The notes under the pieces: generated by a model
The model's database searches: none
Told to the model about the DNA's origin: nothing
Seen by the model: the letters and a program-made list of their open reading frames with translations, nothing else
Made by a program: the position numbers and the translations under genes
Shown here: piece by piece, positions 43,095 through 54,462 of the stretch
Layout of the letters: each line of letters starts with the position of its first letter
How positions within the stretch are numbered: the first letter of the stretch is position 1
Origin: Hawksworthiomyces lignivorus
Taxonomy: Eukaryota; Ascomycota; Sordariomycetes; Ophiostomatales; Ophiostomataceae
DNA: 64,000 nucleotides
Reading direction: 5' to 3'
Assembly (NCBI GenBank): GCA_002917075.1
Contig: NTMA01000002.1
Coordinates: forward strand, 310,001 to 374,000

Positions 43095-45767
43095 ATGGCT
43101 GCCGTAGCTACGACAACGACGATGGCCGCCAACCCGGCTCCACGTCCGGACGTCCATCTACTAGTATGTTTCTTTTTCTCTTTCTTTCTCTTGCTGTATA
43201 CAAATCAGGCCCTATAATGTCTATAGGCGCGTGTGTTTGCTAACGCGTTTCCCTCAGAGCGACGCGGACGCCCCGTACGAGCAAGATGTGTATCGCAATC
43301 AAGGCACCACGAGACCATGGCTTTCCTACATCCGCTTCAAGACCCAGCATGGCACAATAGAGGAGCAGGCGTACATCATGGAGAGAGCCTGCACGCAGCT
43401 TCCTCGGTCGTATAAGCTGTGGAAAATGGTAGGAGATTTCTGCTAGATGTTCCGCTTTTTCTTGCCTATGCTTGCCGTGTACTGACTAAGTTCTAGTATT
43501 TGATCTTTCGCACGAAGCATGTGTCGAAGCTGAACGCCGCCGTATATGCCGCAGAATACCGCAAAGTCAACGCGCTCTTCGAACGCGCCCTCATCCTCCT
43601 CAACAAAATGCCCCGCATATGGGAGCTCTACCTCAAGTTCCTCATGCTCCAACCTCTGGTCACCACAACACGCCAAACATTTGACCGTGCCCTGCGCGCT
43701 CTGCCGATCACACAGCACAACCGCATATGGGCACTATATCGGCCATTCGCAAACTCTGCCGGCGGTGAGACAGCCGTCCGGATATGGCGGCGGTACATGC
43801 AGGTCCACCCGGAAGATGCCGAAGACTTCATCGAGCTCTTGGTACAGTCCGCCCTGTACACCGAAGCCGTCCAGACATACATCACCGTGCTCAACAACGC
43901 CAAATTCCGGAGCAAGAAAGCGAAGGGCCACTTCGAGCTGTGGAGCGAGATGGTGGATCTGCTGGTCGAGCATGCCAACGAGATCCAGACGGGACAGGAG
44001 ACGGGCATCGACGTGGAGCGGATAATACGAAGCGGCATCGAGAGGTACTCGGACCAGCGCGGAAAGCTGTGGTCTGGCTTGGCAGCGTACTGGACGCAGC
44101 GGGGCAGCTACGAGAGAGCGCGCGACGTCTTTGAGGAGGCCATCACGACGGTCATGACCGTGCGCGACTTTACCCTGGTGTTCGACTCCTATGTCGAGTT
44201 TGAAGAATCTGTCATCGGCGCCCTGATGGACCTGGCATCGACCCGCGCAGAGAAGGGCGTCGTCGACGAGGCTGCGGACTTTGACCTGGACATCCGGATG
44301 ATGCGCTTCGAGCACCTGATGGACCGCCGGCCCTTCTTGCTGAACGACGTTCTCCTGCGCCAGAATCCTAACAACGTGGCCGAGTGGGAGAAGCGGGTCG
44401 GCCTCTGGGGCGAGAACAAGCAGGAGGTCGTCAACACCTACACCAAGGCGATTGCGACAATCGAGCCGAAGAAGGCCGTGGGCGCCTTCCACCAGCTGTG
44501 GGCAAATTACGCCAAGTTCTACGAGCGCGGCGGCGACATCCGGACTGCGCGCGTCATTATGGAGAAGGCCGTCAAGGTGCCCTTCCGCTCGGTGGCCGAG
44601 CTTGCCGACATGTGGATCGAGTGGGCCGAGATGGAGCTGCGCAACGAGAACTTCGACGACGCGGTGCGCGTCATGGCCAAGGCCGTCCAGTCGCCTAAGC
44701 GGTCGACCGTCGACTACTTTGACGAGACGCTCTCTCCGCAGCAGCGGGTGCACAAGAGCTGGAAGCTGTGGAGCTTCTACGTGGATCTCGTCGAGAGCGT
44801 CAGCTCTCTCGAGGAGACGAAGAAGGTGTACGAGCGCATCTTTGAGCTGCGCATCGCCACCCCGCAGACCGTCGTCAACTATGCCAATCTCCTCGAAGAG
44901 CACCAGTACTACGAGGACTCGTTCAAGATCTACGAGCGCGGCCTCGACCTGTTCAGCTACCCCGTGGCCTTTGAGCTGTGGAATATGTACCTGACAAAGG
45001 CCGTCGACCGCAAGATCGGCATCGAGCGGCTGCGCGACCTCTTTGAGCAGGCCGTCGAAGGCTGCCCGCCCAAGTTTGCCAAGGTGATCTATCTCATGTA
45101 CGGCAACCTCGAGGAGGAGCGCGGCCTGGCGCGCCACGCCATGCGCATCTACGAGCGCGCGACGCGGGCCGTCTCCGACGAGGACCGCGCCGACATGTTC
45201 AACTTTTACATTACCAAGTCGGCGTCCAACTTTGGCATGGCGTCGACGCGCGCCATCTACGAGCGGGCCATCTCGACGCTGCCGGATGCCGAGGCCCGCG
45301 ATATGTGCCTCAAGTTCGCCGACATGGAGAAGCGGCTCGGCGAGATCGACCGGGCGCGCGCCATCTACGGGCATGCATCGCAGTTCTGCGACCCGCGGAC
45401 GAACCCCGACTTCTGGTCCAAGTGGCACGCCTTTGAGGTGCAGCACGGCAACGAGGACACGTTCAAGGAGATGCTGCGCATCAAGCGCAGCGTGCAAGCG
45501 CAGTACAACACGGACGTCAACTTTGTGGCGTCCCAAGCGCTGGCGCAGAGCAAGCAGCAGGCTGCGGCCGGGGCAAGCGGCAGCGAGGACGGAGACGGCG
45601 TCGACGCGGAGACGGCCGATGCCATGGCTGCCCTCGAACGGCAGGCCCGCGCGCCCGTCGGGTTCGTGGCGGCCAGCGACGCGCCCCAAGCGTCCGGGCT
45701 GGCAGCACCGCCGCCGCCCGTGGCGAATCCGGACGCCATTGACATTGACGACATGGACGACGAATGA
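43095..45767 (+). CDS. SYF1: Pre-mRNA-splicing factor Syf1 (HAT repeats)
   Basis: Scaffold of the Prp19/NineTeen complex in the active spliceosome (XAB2 in animals). Exons: 43095-43163, 43258-43428, 43497-45767; 836 residues. Almost the whole length is HAT (half-TPR) repeats, recognisable by W-x-x-Y and E-R-A patterns: LWKMYLIFRTKHVSK, PRIWELYLKFLM, KLWSGLAAYWTQRGSYERAR, WKLWSFYVDLVES, YERGLDLFSYPVAFELW. The start region MAAVATTTTM and the SDADAPYEQDVYRNQG segment match fungal Syf1. The acidic C-terminus (DIDDMDDE) is also typical. Splice phases are all zero. The neighbouring gene but one also encodes a spliceosome protein; I treat that as chance. Confidence 0.93.
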
Positions 45768-46454
45768 TAGGGTTTTGGATGGTGCGACCGGCAAGCAAAG
45801 CTTTTCTAAAAATGGTCTAAAGGGTTTTTTTTCAGAGGTCCAAGGTTGCATTCCTTTTTTTTTTTGACATTCATTTATTATGGGCTTTTTTTTTTTTCCT
45901 TTCTCTTCTATTGCTTAGAGTCACCTTTCCTAGGAGCTTGTTTTTTTATACATGTCGATTTTATTTCCTTTGTTGGTTTTTTATTTCTTCTCTTTTGTCA
46001 ACCAAAAAAGCATCGTTGTTGGTCGTCTCTTCAAGACTGGAGGTTCTATTTTCTTTTTCCCCTGTCCTTCCAGGTCTCTATTTTCTATTTCCAGTAAATA
46101 ATATAGCTGTTCAAATTGCCTTTGGCATTGAATACTTTAGATTCTTTTTTATTAAGGTTTCTCAGACCGTATAGCTAGCTGCAAAATAGCTGCGAGGTAC
46201 TTCTTACAAGGAATAACCAACAAAAATGGCCAGTTTATGACATGTGTGTTGCCTCGCAGACGTTACATCAATATAAAACAGATGTAAGACATGAGAAGAA
46301 GAAACCAATTCGCAAAGAAAAAAAGGGAACAACTTATGACGGGCCACCAGGGATCAACATCAAAACGCCTTATCACCCCATAACTATCAAATATCTCGTG
46401 TCATTTTGCCAATTCTCATTCTTGGCTTCGCCCTTCTGCCTGTCTGTTTTGGTG
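45768..46454. other. Convergent intergenic region, T-rich
   Basis: Long T runs from about 45820 to 46020 downstream of Syf1. No gene seen; probably 3' untranslated and polyadenylation sequence of both neighbours. Confidence 0.6.
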
Positions 46455-46968
46455 TCATTTGATCTTGTTGTACCCCTTCTCGGCGTGCTTCTCGTGGAAC
46501 TTGGCAGCGTAGTTGCCGTCGACGTGCCCGTCGCGCGAGCTCGGCGTCGAGTAGATGGAGCCCTTGCGCTTCTGGAACCGGCTGGGAGGCACCTTGGCGG
46601 CATCTAGGGAGAAAGAAGAGACAATTGAGTCAGAGGGAGAGCCGCAGGCAAGAAAGCAATTTAAAAAAGAAAAAGATTAAAGACGTTCTGCGTGGTCTTC
46701 CTCCTCTCCGGAGAGGGAAGGGAGGAAGTTTGGTCCTACTCACCCCACTCGTCGGCCTCACGGTGGTCCTGCGACGCCAAGGTCGCGCCGCCGGCAGGCT
46801 GAAAGCTATCGGTGAATGTGGGTGGCGAACTCGAGCCGGCCGGGGGAGAGGTGGTAATGTCCGGGACGGCGGCGGTCGTCTGGGTTGCTTCTATGCTTGT
46901 GTTAGCGGAGAGGCACGAGGTGGGTGTTCGGGACAGTGAAAGACGGCAGACCCCAACTTACCAGCCAT
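46455..46968 (-). CDS. 100-residue conserved-looking fungal protein, function unknown
   Basis: Exons on the minus strand: 46968-46962, 46890-46744, 46603-46455. The first encodes only Met-Ala plus one base. Donors GTAAGT and GTGAGT, acceptors CATAG and CCTAG; all phases fit. The N-terminal half is Thr/Pro/Ser-rich, then come PAGGATLASQDHREADEW, SRFQKRKGSIYSTPSSRDGH, and a Lys/His-rich end, KFHEKHAEKGYNK. No membrane helix, signal peptide or Cys. I have the impression of similar small proteins in other filamentous fungi but know of no function. The long upstream region and a canonical TATA box suggest regulated, possibly stress- or development-linked, expression. The spliced model is supported by codon use and clean splice sites. 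Confidence 0.7.
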
Positions 46969-49900
46969 GTTGTGGGTAAAGTAATATGGCTAGTCTCTCT
47001 GATCTGGCACAGGAAAGTTGGTGTTAAAGTATTGAGACAAGATTATGTGCTTGCGAGATTGGAGTATTGCTTAGATTGATACAATGGTTGAGTTCAAAGA
47101 GAAAGGAGAAACAGCAGGGGGACGAAGAGGGCTAGCACGATGACGGGCAACCTTTTATACATTCGTGTGCAATCCCCTTCCCAAGACGAAGGGAGAGGGA
47201 GAGGGCCAGCTACGACATCTCATGTCTACTCTGCAGCTATCTGAATGGCCCTTATACATGCCGTATGTACACAACTTGCGGGCACGCAACCCGCGGATGG
47301 AGACACGCACCATGCGCACTCGCACTAACACGCCAGCGACCCAATGTATCAGGGAGGCAAGGAGGCAGATGATAAGCGGAGGAGAGAGTGTATATTGCTC
47401 TGGTGGTGACAACGACAAAGCAGACAAAAAGAGGGGTGAGAGCAGACAAAATACAAGCTAGGGGAGAAGATGGATGGCAAAGAAATGAGAGCGAGAGGAG
47501 TAGGGACCAGTCCTATTCGTCCGTCTGACCTGCTCCATCCATCTTGGATTTCTACGCTCGAGTTAACCATAAAGTACCGTAGTCTTGGATATGCGCTCTT
47601 GGCTGGTCTTGTCACCGTAAAAGTACGCATTCGCAGGGTGCCCTGGCCAGCAACGCATCTCGTACGGGATACCTGGTGTCTTATCCTCACACCCTCCCTT
47701 GGCCTAGTCGAGTCCGTTTTCCCAGGGTCACCAACAAACAGAGTGACAGGCTGAGGCGGCTAGGCCGTTTTATTTTCCCTCGCCTTCACTCATTCTTCAA
47801 GGGCTTTTCTTTTTTCAGTTTTTCTGTTGAGAATGCGGACAGCGCTGCTTTGCCAGTGAGAGGCGTCCTCTCCCAGTTCGCCTCCCATATATAGACTAGG
47901 CTGGACTGGGGACCACCCACGCTCACCTCGTGCTCGTTTGTATGTACTTTTGCTTCTCTTCCCGCACCGCCTTGATTTCTCATTCCCTTCCCAGTCCCCA
48001 ATCCAGTCTCTAGAGTCGAGCCAACGCATCTCTTGCTGCGCAAAGCACCTGGGTGCTCTCACCCGCTTCGTCTTGTCTCTGCCGCTTCGGCGAGAGCGCA
48101 GAGGAGAAAGCTTCCACCAATTGCTCTAGCAGTTACGTCATTCGCTTTGGCATCTACATACCATATCGCCTGAAAATTCCTCGCCGTTCCCCTTGTCAAT
48201 AAATTAGGTTGAGCACGGACTCTAGTCCAATGAAGCTACGTCTTGGGTTCTGGTCTTATCGACCATGTATGTACTGTTCTCTTTTCGCCCCCGGTCTCCT
48301 TCGCTGCCCTGCAGAGAAAATGACGCTCACTTATTTGCTGCTCAGAGGAGGGGTCGAGATGGCGTCCAGAGAGGCGTCTTGCAAGAGCGGTCTTATTCAG
48401 GGTGAGCATTGATCACATTGCTCTACTCTTTTGCGATTTACCCCAATGGCGATCGCCACTAACAGATCAGGAATCACTCATATTGCTGCCTCTAGCACGA
48501 GTACGTGTACGAGAGCGCAAGGCCGCAGCGAACCGCTCATGCGACAGCACGAACGGGCAGCTGTAGGCTGGAGTGGAGACTGCTGGAGAGGCAATGCGTC
48601 AGTCCTTTTGAAAGCAGAACATGCGGAGTTTGTTTGGTTCCCCAACTTTTGGTAGATGCTTTTCTGCTAGCTCTCGCGCCAATTTCCCTAACGGTATGTA
48701 GTCCCGGTAGTATTACTCTGCCCAAACATCTCTTTTCTGGTCGGCACCGATGAGCTCTTTTGACAGGGCTCCACTGGTCTTGGAACTGCTGAATTAGACC
48801 TTGCTTCTGCCAAGATCTCGTACACTGCGCTCATACTGCGCTCTTACTGCATTCTTGTAAATGTCGAATCTGCACACTGCGGCGAGTATTGCGGGTGTGA
48901 CTGGTATCTCGCCCGTTACTGGGCTGTGCTGCCAGCCCCCCCGAACGGTGCAGAATCTCCAACCAAAAAGAAACAAGAGAAAAAACGTTACGATACGAGG
49001 CAGGAGGCCAAAACCCCCTCCTCCAAAAAAACGCTCATCTCTGGCAAAGCTCCCTTGGAGTGGCAAATTCTTTGAGCTCTCTCTCTCAACTGCACGCAAC
49101 CCGTACATGCGTGTAAGCAAATTGTTCCAATCACAGTGGACCGGCGAACCATTGGGTATTTCGTGACGGCAGCGCCTTTTCAGATGGACGCAGGCTATCT
49201 GACACGTTCTCATGGCATGGCCAAACAAAAAGTCGGGCATGCACACAACAATCTGCAGTCCAGACGCCTGCGGGGAAACCTGAAAAGAGCTGCTGCGACA
49301 TCGCTTGCAGCCAGAGCATCACAGCTTGCTGCGAGCTGCAATTGAATCAGGAAGGCGGCCGAGAGACACGCAAAGTACTCGTACGAAACTTTGCAGAGAT
49401 ATCACATCATTCCACTCTAGGCCATTAGCCCGTATCCGCGCCGTAAGCCTCCATGATGTATTGCCCGAAATTCTACCCTAGATTTCCCAGCCCCGTCTGC
49501 CAAGAGAGATAACAGCCGCAAAATCTCTTTGTACACTTCTCGCCACAAGCAGGAGCCCGGGAGACGTAATGCATCCTCGCCGCCAAGGAAGGACGTGCTC
49601 GAAGCCGGCGGTTTCTGCGGCAGTGCGAACCGCGCACCCGCGGTCTCAGGCTTGAACTCCCCTTCTGTTAGTGGCGCACAGTTGGCAAAGACTAGGCGAG
49701 GCTGTGCTCGGAGGAAAATAGACAAGTGACTCGTAAGAGCCAAGAGAGGCGGCCACCGCCGCCGATTTCTTAGGCTCCGATCTTGCAATCTTCTTTGTAA
49801 TCTTATACCCGAAGCAATTCTCGCCAAGAGATTTAGGCACAGAAAATGGCAAATCCAGGCTCTAGTTGCTTCCACATGCAAATCAGTGCAGCGGCCACAA

Positions 49901-51384
49901 ACCACGGCAGCACGGTACCGAAGGGTTACACAATTTCGGTGGTCAGCAGCGAAACTACACGCTGGTTTCAACTCCTATCGGGAAATATCCAAGGAAGAGG
50001 CAAGCAAAAGGCGTTCTCCGTCCCTTTTACTACACAAATGCCAGCTAAGCTTCGTGTCGGGAAGGGTGAAGCTCTTCGGAAGGGTTTATTTAGGCTTCTG
50101 GCAAATACTACCGCAGGAAGCTCGGCGCAGATACTCTAGTGGACATGCAGCAGCTAATGAAAGCAAAGCCTTAATCTTGGCAGGCTCCCTCCGCGATCCT
50201 CTCCTGCAGAGATGCAACGCAGCCAATAACTCTCTGTTCAATCATCTGTCGTGAAATTGTAGTGTGATGATTGCGTTGGGTTACTCTGCATTAGCCGTAT
50301 TGTTTTGAAAAGAAGAGAAGATACACACTCTAATTTTAAAGGCCTCAGGCCGTGCTGCAGAAAGTGACTGGAAGCGGAAAAGAGAAACAAGCAGTGGAAG
50401 GTGAGATGCAAGAGAGAGACGAAATTACGACTTTTACACCTCTCCGCTGCTTAATGATTTCCGCTTACTATTTAATTTCCGTATTGGATCCGGTTGATAC
50501 TCGTTGAATTAATACACATATTAGATTAGATACCTATGGGCTCGTGCCAGTAACTGCCAAGCACTTGAAGATTGTGAGCCGCTCAAGGATTAAGAGCCTA
50601 GGAATAAATGTCATTGAAGCTGAAAATTCTCGAATGAATATTTGTGACATTCCCAACCGCTATAGGCTAGGTTCTGCCTTTATTCCTCAAGATTTGTTGT
50701 GTATGTCATATTCAAACATAGACAAGCACCGTATCCGCCTATTTGTAGAGAGGAAGACGCCAACTTCTTGGGCTGGCGATCAGGACAATTACAGAATGAA
50801 CCTCTTCGAAACCGCGATATATTTCTGGGGCCAAAGTGGAAGGGTTTCTTTTTCAAACAAATGTAAATCACTGCAGCTGAAAAAGTCTTCTGCTTTTTGA
50901 TCGAAACGCTAAAAATGCTTCATGTATCAGAGCATGAATTTCCGAGGCAGCAATAACTTGCCTGTGTTCATAAGACCTCCTTTCTCATATGACATCGATG
51001 ATCGGGTCGCCTGAAATGCTATCAAAGGCGACTAAACAATCAGTCCGAGAAATATACACATACATCCCAACAATAGGGATGCTATGAGAATCAAGAGTAT
51101 ATTTGGCCCCGATGAGGAGCGCTCCGCTCTCGTTTTGCTGTGTGTCGTCTGAAGTCCGGTTGTTTCGCGAGGCTGCGCAGAAAACAGACCAGTAATAGCA
51201 GCCTGAAACTGCAGTTAGGCGTCACGTGTACCTACCTGTAGTTTCAGCCTTTTGGCGGGGTACTTGAGTTTGACCTCGCCTAGCTCATCTAATTTTCAGT
51301 CCAAAAGAGGCAGTCTTACAGGCATACCGAACATTTGCTGCCGTTTGACTGCACGGGCAAGGCTGCCAGGCATTGGAATGACTC
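46969..51384. other. Longest gene-poor stretch (4.4 kb)
   Basis: No gene I can support. Open frames up to 184 codons (49417-49971 minus) lack any domain or the strong GC3 bias of the real genes here. The right-hand few hundred bases are the upstream region of the CCA-adding enzyme. No transposon ends or terminal repeats were seen by eye. Confidence 0.5.
47152..47159 (-). promoter_or_regulatory. TATA box of the 100-residue protein gene
   Basis: TATAAAAG on the minus strand, about 185 bases before the ATG at 46968. It is the most canonical TATA box I noticed in the window. Confidence 0.6.
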
Positions 51385-53220
51385 ATGCTATGTTCTGCTC
51401 TCCGATATAATCTGCGCTCGGGTCTGCGTAGAAACGCGGTGGTTGCTTCGTTTCACCTTCAGTTTTCTTGTACCTCTATGAAACGGAAAATTGACGACAT
51501 CTCTGGCGGCAGCTCTGGGAGGCAAACCGGCAAGATGCCAAACACCACCAAGACGATCGAGCTCACTCCGCGTGAGCTGCGGTTGAAATCGCTTCTGCTT
51601 GACGTGGTAGCATTTGTAGACAAGCAGGAGAGCCGGCAGGATGCCGAGCCGCTGGTGCTGCGTTGGGCGGGTGGGTGGGTGCGCGACAAGCTTCTGGGCC
51701 AGGAGAGCCACGACATTGACACAGCCATCAACTCGATGACGGGGTTTGCGTTTGCGCAAAAGATGCAGGAGTTTTGCACTACGGGCGACAACGCTGCGCG
51801 GCACGGCATGGGCCCGCGCGACCTGGGCAGCCTGCACAAGGTGGAGGCGAACCCGGACAAATCCAAACACCTGGAGACGGCAACGGTGCGCATCCTGGAC
51901 ATGGAGGTGGACTTTGTCAACCTGCGGCGCGAGACTTATGCTGCCGACAGCCGCAACCCGCAGATGGAGTTCGGCACGGCCGAGGAGGACGCGCTGCGCC
52001 GCGACGCCACTGTCAACGCCCTCTTTTACAACCTCAATACGGGCGCCGTCGAAGATTTTACGGGCGGCCTGCCCGACATGGCTGCCAAGTGCATCAAGAC
52101 GCCGCTGGAGCCGCTGCAGACATTTACGGACGACCCGCTGCGCGTGCTCCGCCTCGTCCGTTTCGCGAGCCGGCTGCAGTTCAGCATCGACCCGGAGGCC
52201 GAGAAGTTCATGGCAGACCCTCGCGTGCTGGACGCGCTGGAGCACAAGATCAGCCGCGAGCGTGTCGGCATCGAAGTCGAGAAGATGTTGAAAGGTATGT
52301 CTCCCAGCTTCTTTGTGAACCCCTGCTCTACTTTCTGCGGGCTCAGGGGAAGACAAGAATTGGCAGCTAATTTTGGCAAAGGAAAATACCCACGCGACGC
52401 TCTTGCTCTAATCGACCGGATTGGGTTGTATTCCGCCATCTTTACAGATCCATCAAAACCTGACTTAGCCGGTCCCACACTGGCTGGTTGGCGAGCAGCA
52501 TACGAGTGTCTGGATAGCTTGGCAAAAACGAGGACGCCGGGGTCCATCTACGACGTTTTGGTGCACACGGAAGAGGCCGAGTATTTCGCCTGGGTGCTCG
52601 CCGCCGTTACACCATGGGAGACAGTAGAGACGCAAGAGCAGCCACAAAAGGGCAATACGAAGCCACCGCCGCCACCCCTAGTCCTCTCTATTCGCGAAGG
52701 CATCCGCGCGCCGAACAAGCTGTGCGACGTGGTGGCTGGAGCACACCGCCACCGCAGCGAAATTCTCGCACTCAAACAAGCCGTCTGCGAGAAGGCAGCT
52801 TGTATCAACGAGCGCGACCGCTTCGGCATGGCCATCCGGGCATGGGAGGCGCGGGGCAGCAGCTGGCGGCTGCAGGTGCTCTTTGCGCTGCTGTTTGAGG
52901 TGCTGGTGCTGGCCCAGAAGACCCACGCCCAGGCTGCGCTGGCCGAGACAGACCGCGATGCTCTGCTGCGTGGCTGGCAGGCATTCCTTGACCACTTGAC
53001 AGAGCTCGATGTGCTGGATGCGCCGCATATCAAGCGGCTTCTCGACGGAAAGCAGGTGGCGGCGGCGCTGGGCATCAAGCCCGGCAAGTGGATGACGGCT
53101 GCCATGGACATATGCATGGCCTGGCAACTGCGCCACCCCAACGAGACGGACCCAGCCGGCGCTATTGAAGAGGTGCGGCAGCGGAAAGACGAGATTGGGA
53201 TTGGCGGTCTGCTGAAATAA
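51385..53220 (+). CDS. CCA1: CCA tRNA nucleotidyltransferase
   Basis: Adds the CCA 3' end to tRNAs in nucleus/cytosol and mitochondria. Exons: 51385-52294 and 52382-53220; 582 residues from the first ATG. The 87-nt intron (donor GTATGT, branch CTAAT, acceptor CAAAG) has no stop and keeps frame, but splicing gives the expected MLKGKYPRDALALIDRIGLY. Class II features: LRWAGGWVRDKLLG followed by SHDIDTAI (metal-binding D-x-D), RRDATVNALFYNL, and FTDDPLRVLRLVRFASRL (the nucleotide-selecting region). The first ATG gives an Arg-rich, acid-free leader like a mitochondrial presequence. A second in-frame ATG at 51478 starts MKRKIDD, a likely cytosolic/nuclear form. Yeast Cca1 also uses alternative starts. 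Confidence 0.92.
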   Translation: MLCSALRYNLRSGLRRNAVVASFHLQFSCTSMKRKIDDISGGSSGRQTGKMPNTTKTIELTPRELRLKSLLLDVVAFVDKQESRQDAEPLVLRWAGGWVRDKLLGQESHDIDTAINSMTGFAFAQKMQEFCTTGDNAARHGMGPRDLGSLHKVEANPDKSKHLETATVRILDMEVDFVNLRRETYAADSRNPQMEFGTAEEDALRRDATVNALFYNLNTGAVEDFTGGLPDMAAKCIKTPLEPLQTFTDDPLRVLRLVRFASRLQFSIDPEAEKFMADPRVLDALEHKISRERVGIEVEKMLKGMSPSFFVNPCSTFCGLRGRQELAANFGKGKYPRDALALIDRIGLYSAIFTDPSKPDLAGPTLAGWRAAYECLDSLAKTRTPGSIYDVLVHTEEAEYFAWVLAAVTPWETVETQEQPQKGNTKPPPPPLVLSIREGIRAPNKLCDVVAGAHRHRSEILALKQAVCEKAACINERDRFGMAIRAWEARGSSWRLQVLFALLFEVLVLAQKTHAQAALAETDRDALLRGWQAFLDHLTELDVLDAPHIKRLLDGKQVAAALGIKPGKWMTAAMDICMAWQLRHPNETDPAGAIEEVRQRKDEIGIGGLLK

Positions 53221-54462
53221 CGAATTGAGAGTGAATGAAAACGAGACACGCAAGGGGGCATTGAGCACGTTTCTTCTTGCTTGCTCTCTGCTTGCTGTCT
53301 TGCACAATGTACGGAGTATTACATGATACCCAATCTCTTAGATACAAACATAAAAGTGGGCATGGGTCAGTCAAAGGCTGGCAGCGGCAAATAAGGGGTT
53401 CCTCTGTCTTTCTTTGTTTCTCTGTTTCTTTTTAAACCCTTGACATACTCAAAATATGTACCAATAGCCGATGCATGTAAGCCTACTCAATATTTTTCTT
53501 GGTGGTAATTTGGGATAAAGTTCACCGCCCTGAAGTCGTTTCTTCCTGTGAAGCAGACAAACATTCAGACAGAACAGCTACACCGCGTAATAATTAGTGG
53601 TCCTTAGGCTGTTAACAGACCTGCCTCCTGGGAAAGTCAGGCCAGATCTGGGGCTGGCCAGCATTGTTTCCGCATTAGGCAAGGACACATCAGCACAGCA
53701 CAGTGTGCGTGGCAGACAAGCAGTTAGAAGATACCGCGGAAGGAGAGATAGGCCCCGCAGCTGCCGAGCACGCGCCTTCCCCGCTAGAGAATACACGAGT
53801 CCACAATCACCCAGCAAACCGGATGACGGAAACAACGACCAGCAACAAAGGAGGGAAACAGAAAGCGCGCATGAGAGAAGCAGGGGGAAGGAGCCAGCCC
53901 AGGGCCTCGTGTAATCTGCTACTTCCTGCCTCTGTGCTTATACCACTTTACAAACTGGGAAATCACCACCAACACCACTACCACCACCACCACTAAATCG
54001 CAATCCTACATCAGCACAAAGGAGCATCGCTGAGTCTTACTCTGTTCGTCTCTCCTTTTGTGAACTCGCTGCATCGTCACAGGACGATTCATCCCCCCTT
54101 ATTCTTATCTTTCCAATGTCCTCGCTTTTTTGAATCCGACGCGAAACTGAAGATAGTGTCGGAGCACGTTCAGGGCAGCTAGCTCATTTGATTCCGACAG
54201 CCAGCATCTCTCCGAGGTTCATACCCCGAGAGAGCTACGCCAGGAAAAGAAACATCCGCCGCTCCATCCTTTCGTTTCTCCTCACTCATCTGTCGCTCAA
54301 CCCCCCTTCTCAATAACGAGTCGTAACGATGATGATCTGCTAATTTGCATCGGCGAATTTTTCCCGCGTATTGCGAATCTACTTTATCGACAAGCGTTCC
54401 TTTCCCACCCCCTGTTCACGTCCCTTGCGCGCTCGCTTTCTAGCTCCCCCCGTGCATCGGCC
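53221..54462. other. Intergenic, upstream of the RING gene
   Basis: Holds a TACGGAGTA 9-mer (53310-53318) and a CAC/ACC-rich stretch (about 53965-53995). No gene seen. Confidence 0.55.

Noticed and set aside
49417..49971. 184-codon minus-strand frame
   Set aside because: No domain, no family resemblance, no codon bias; likely chance.
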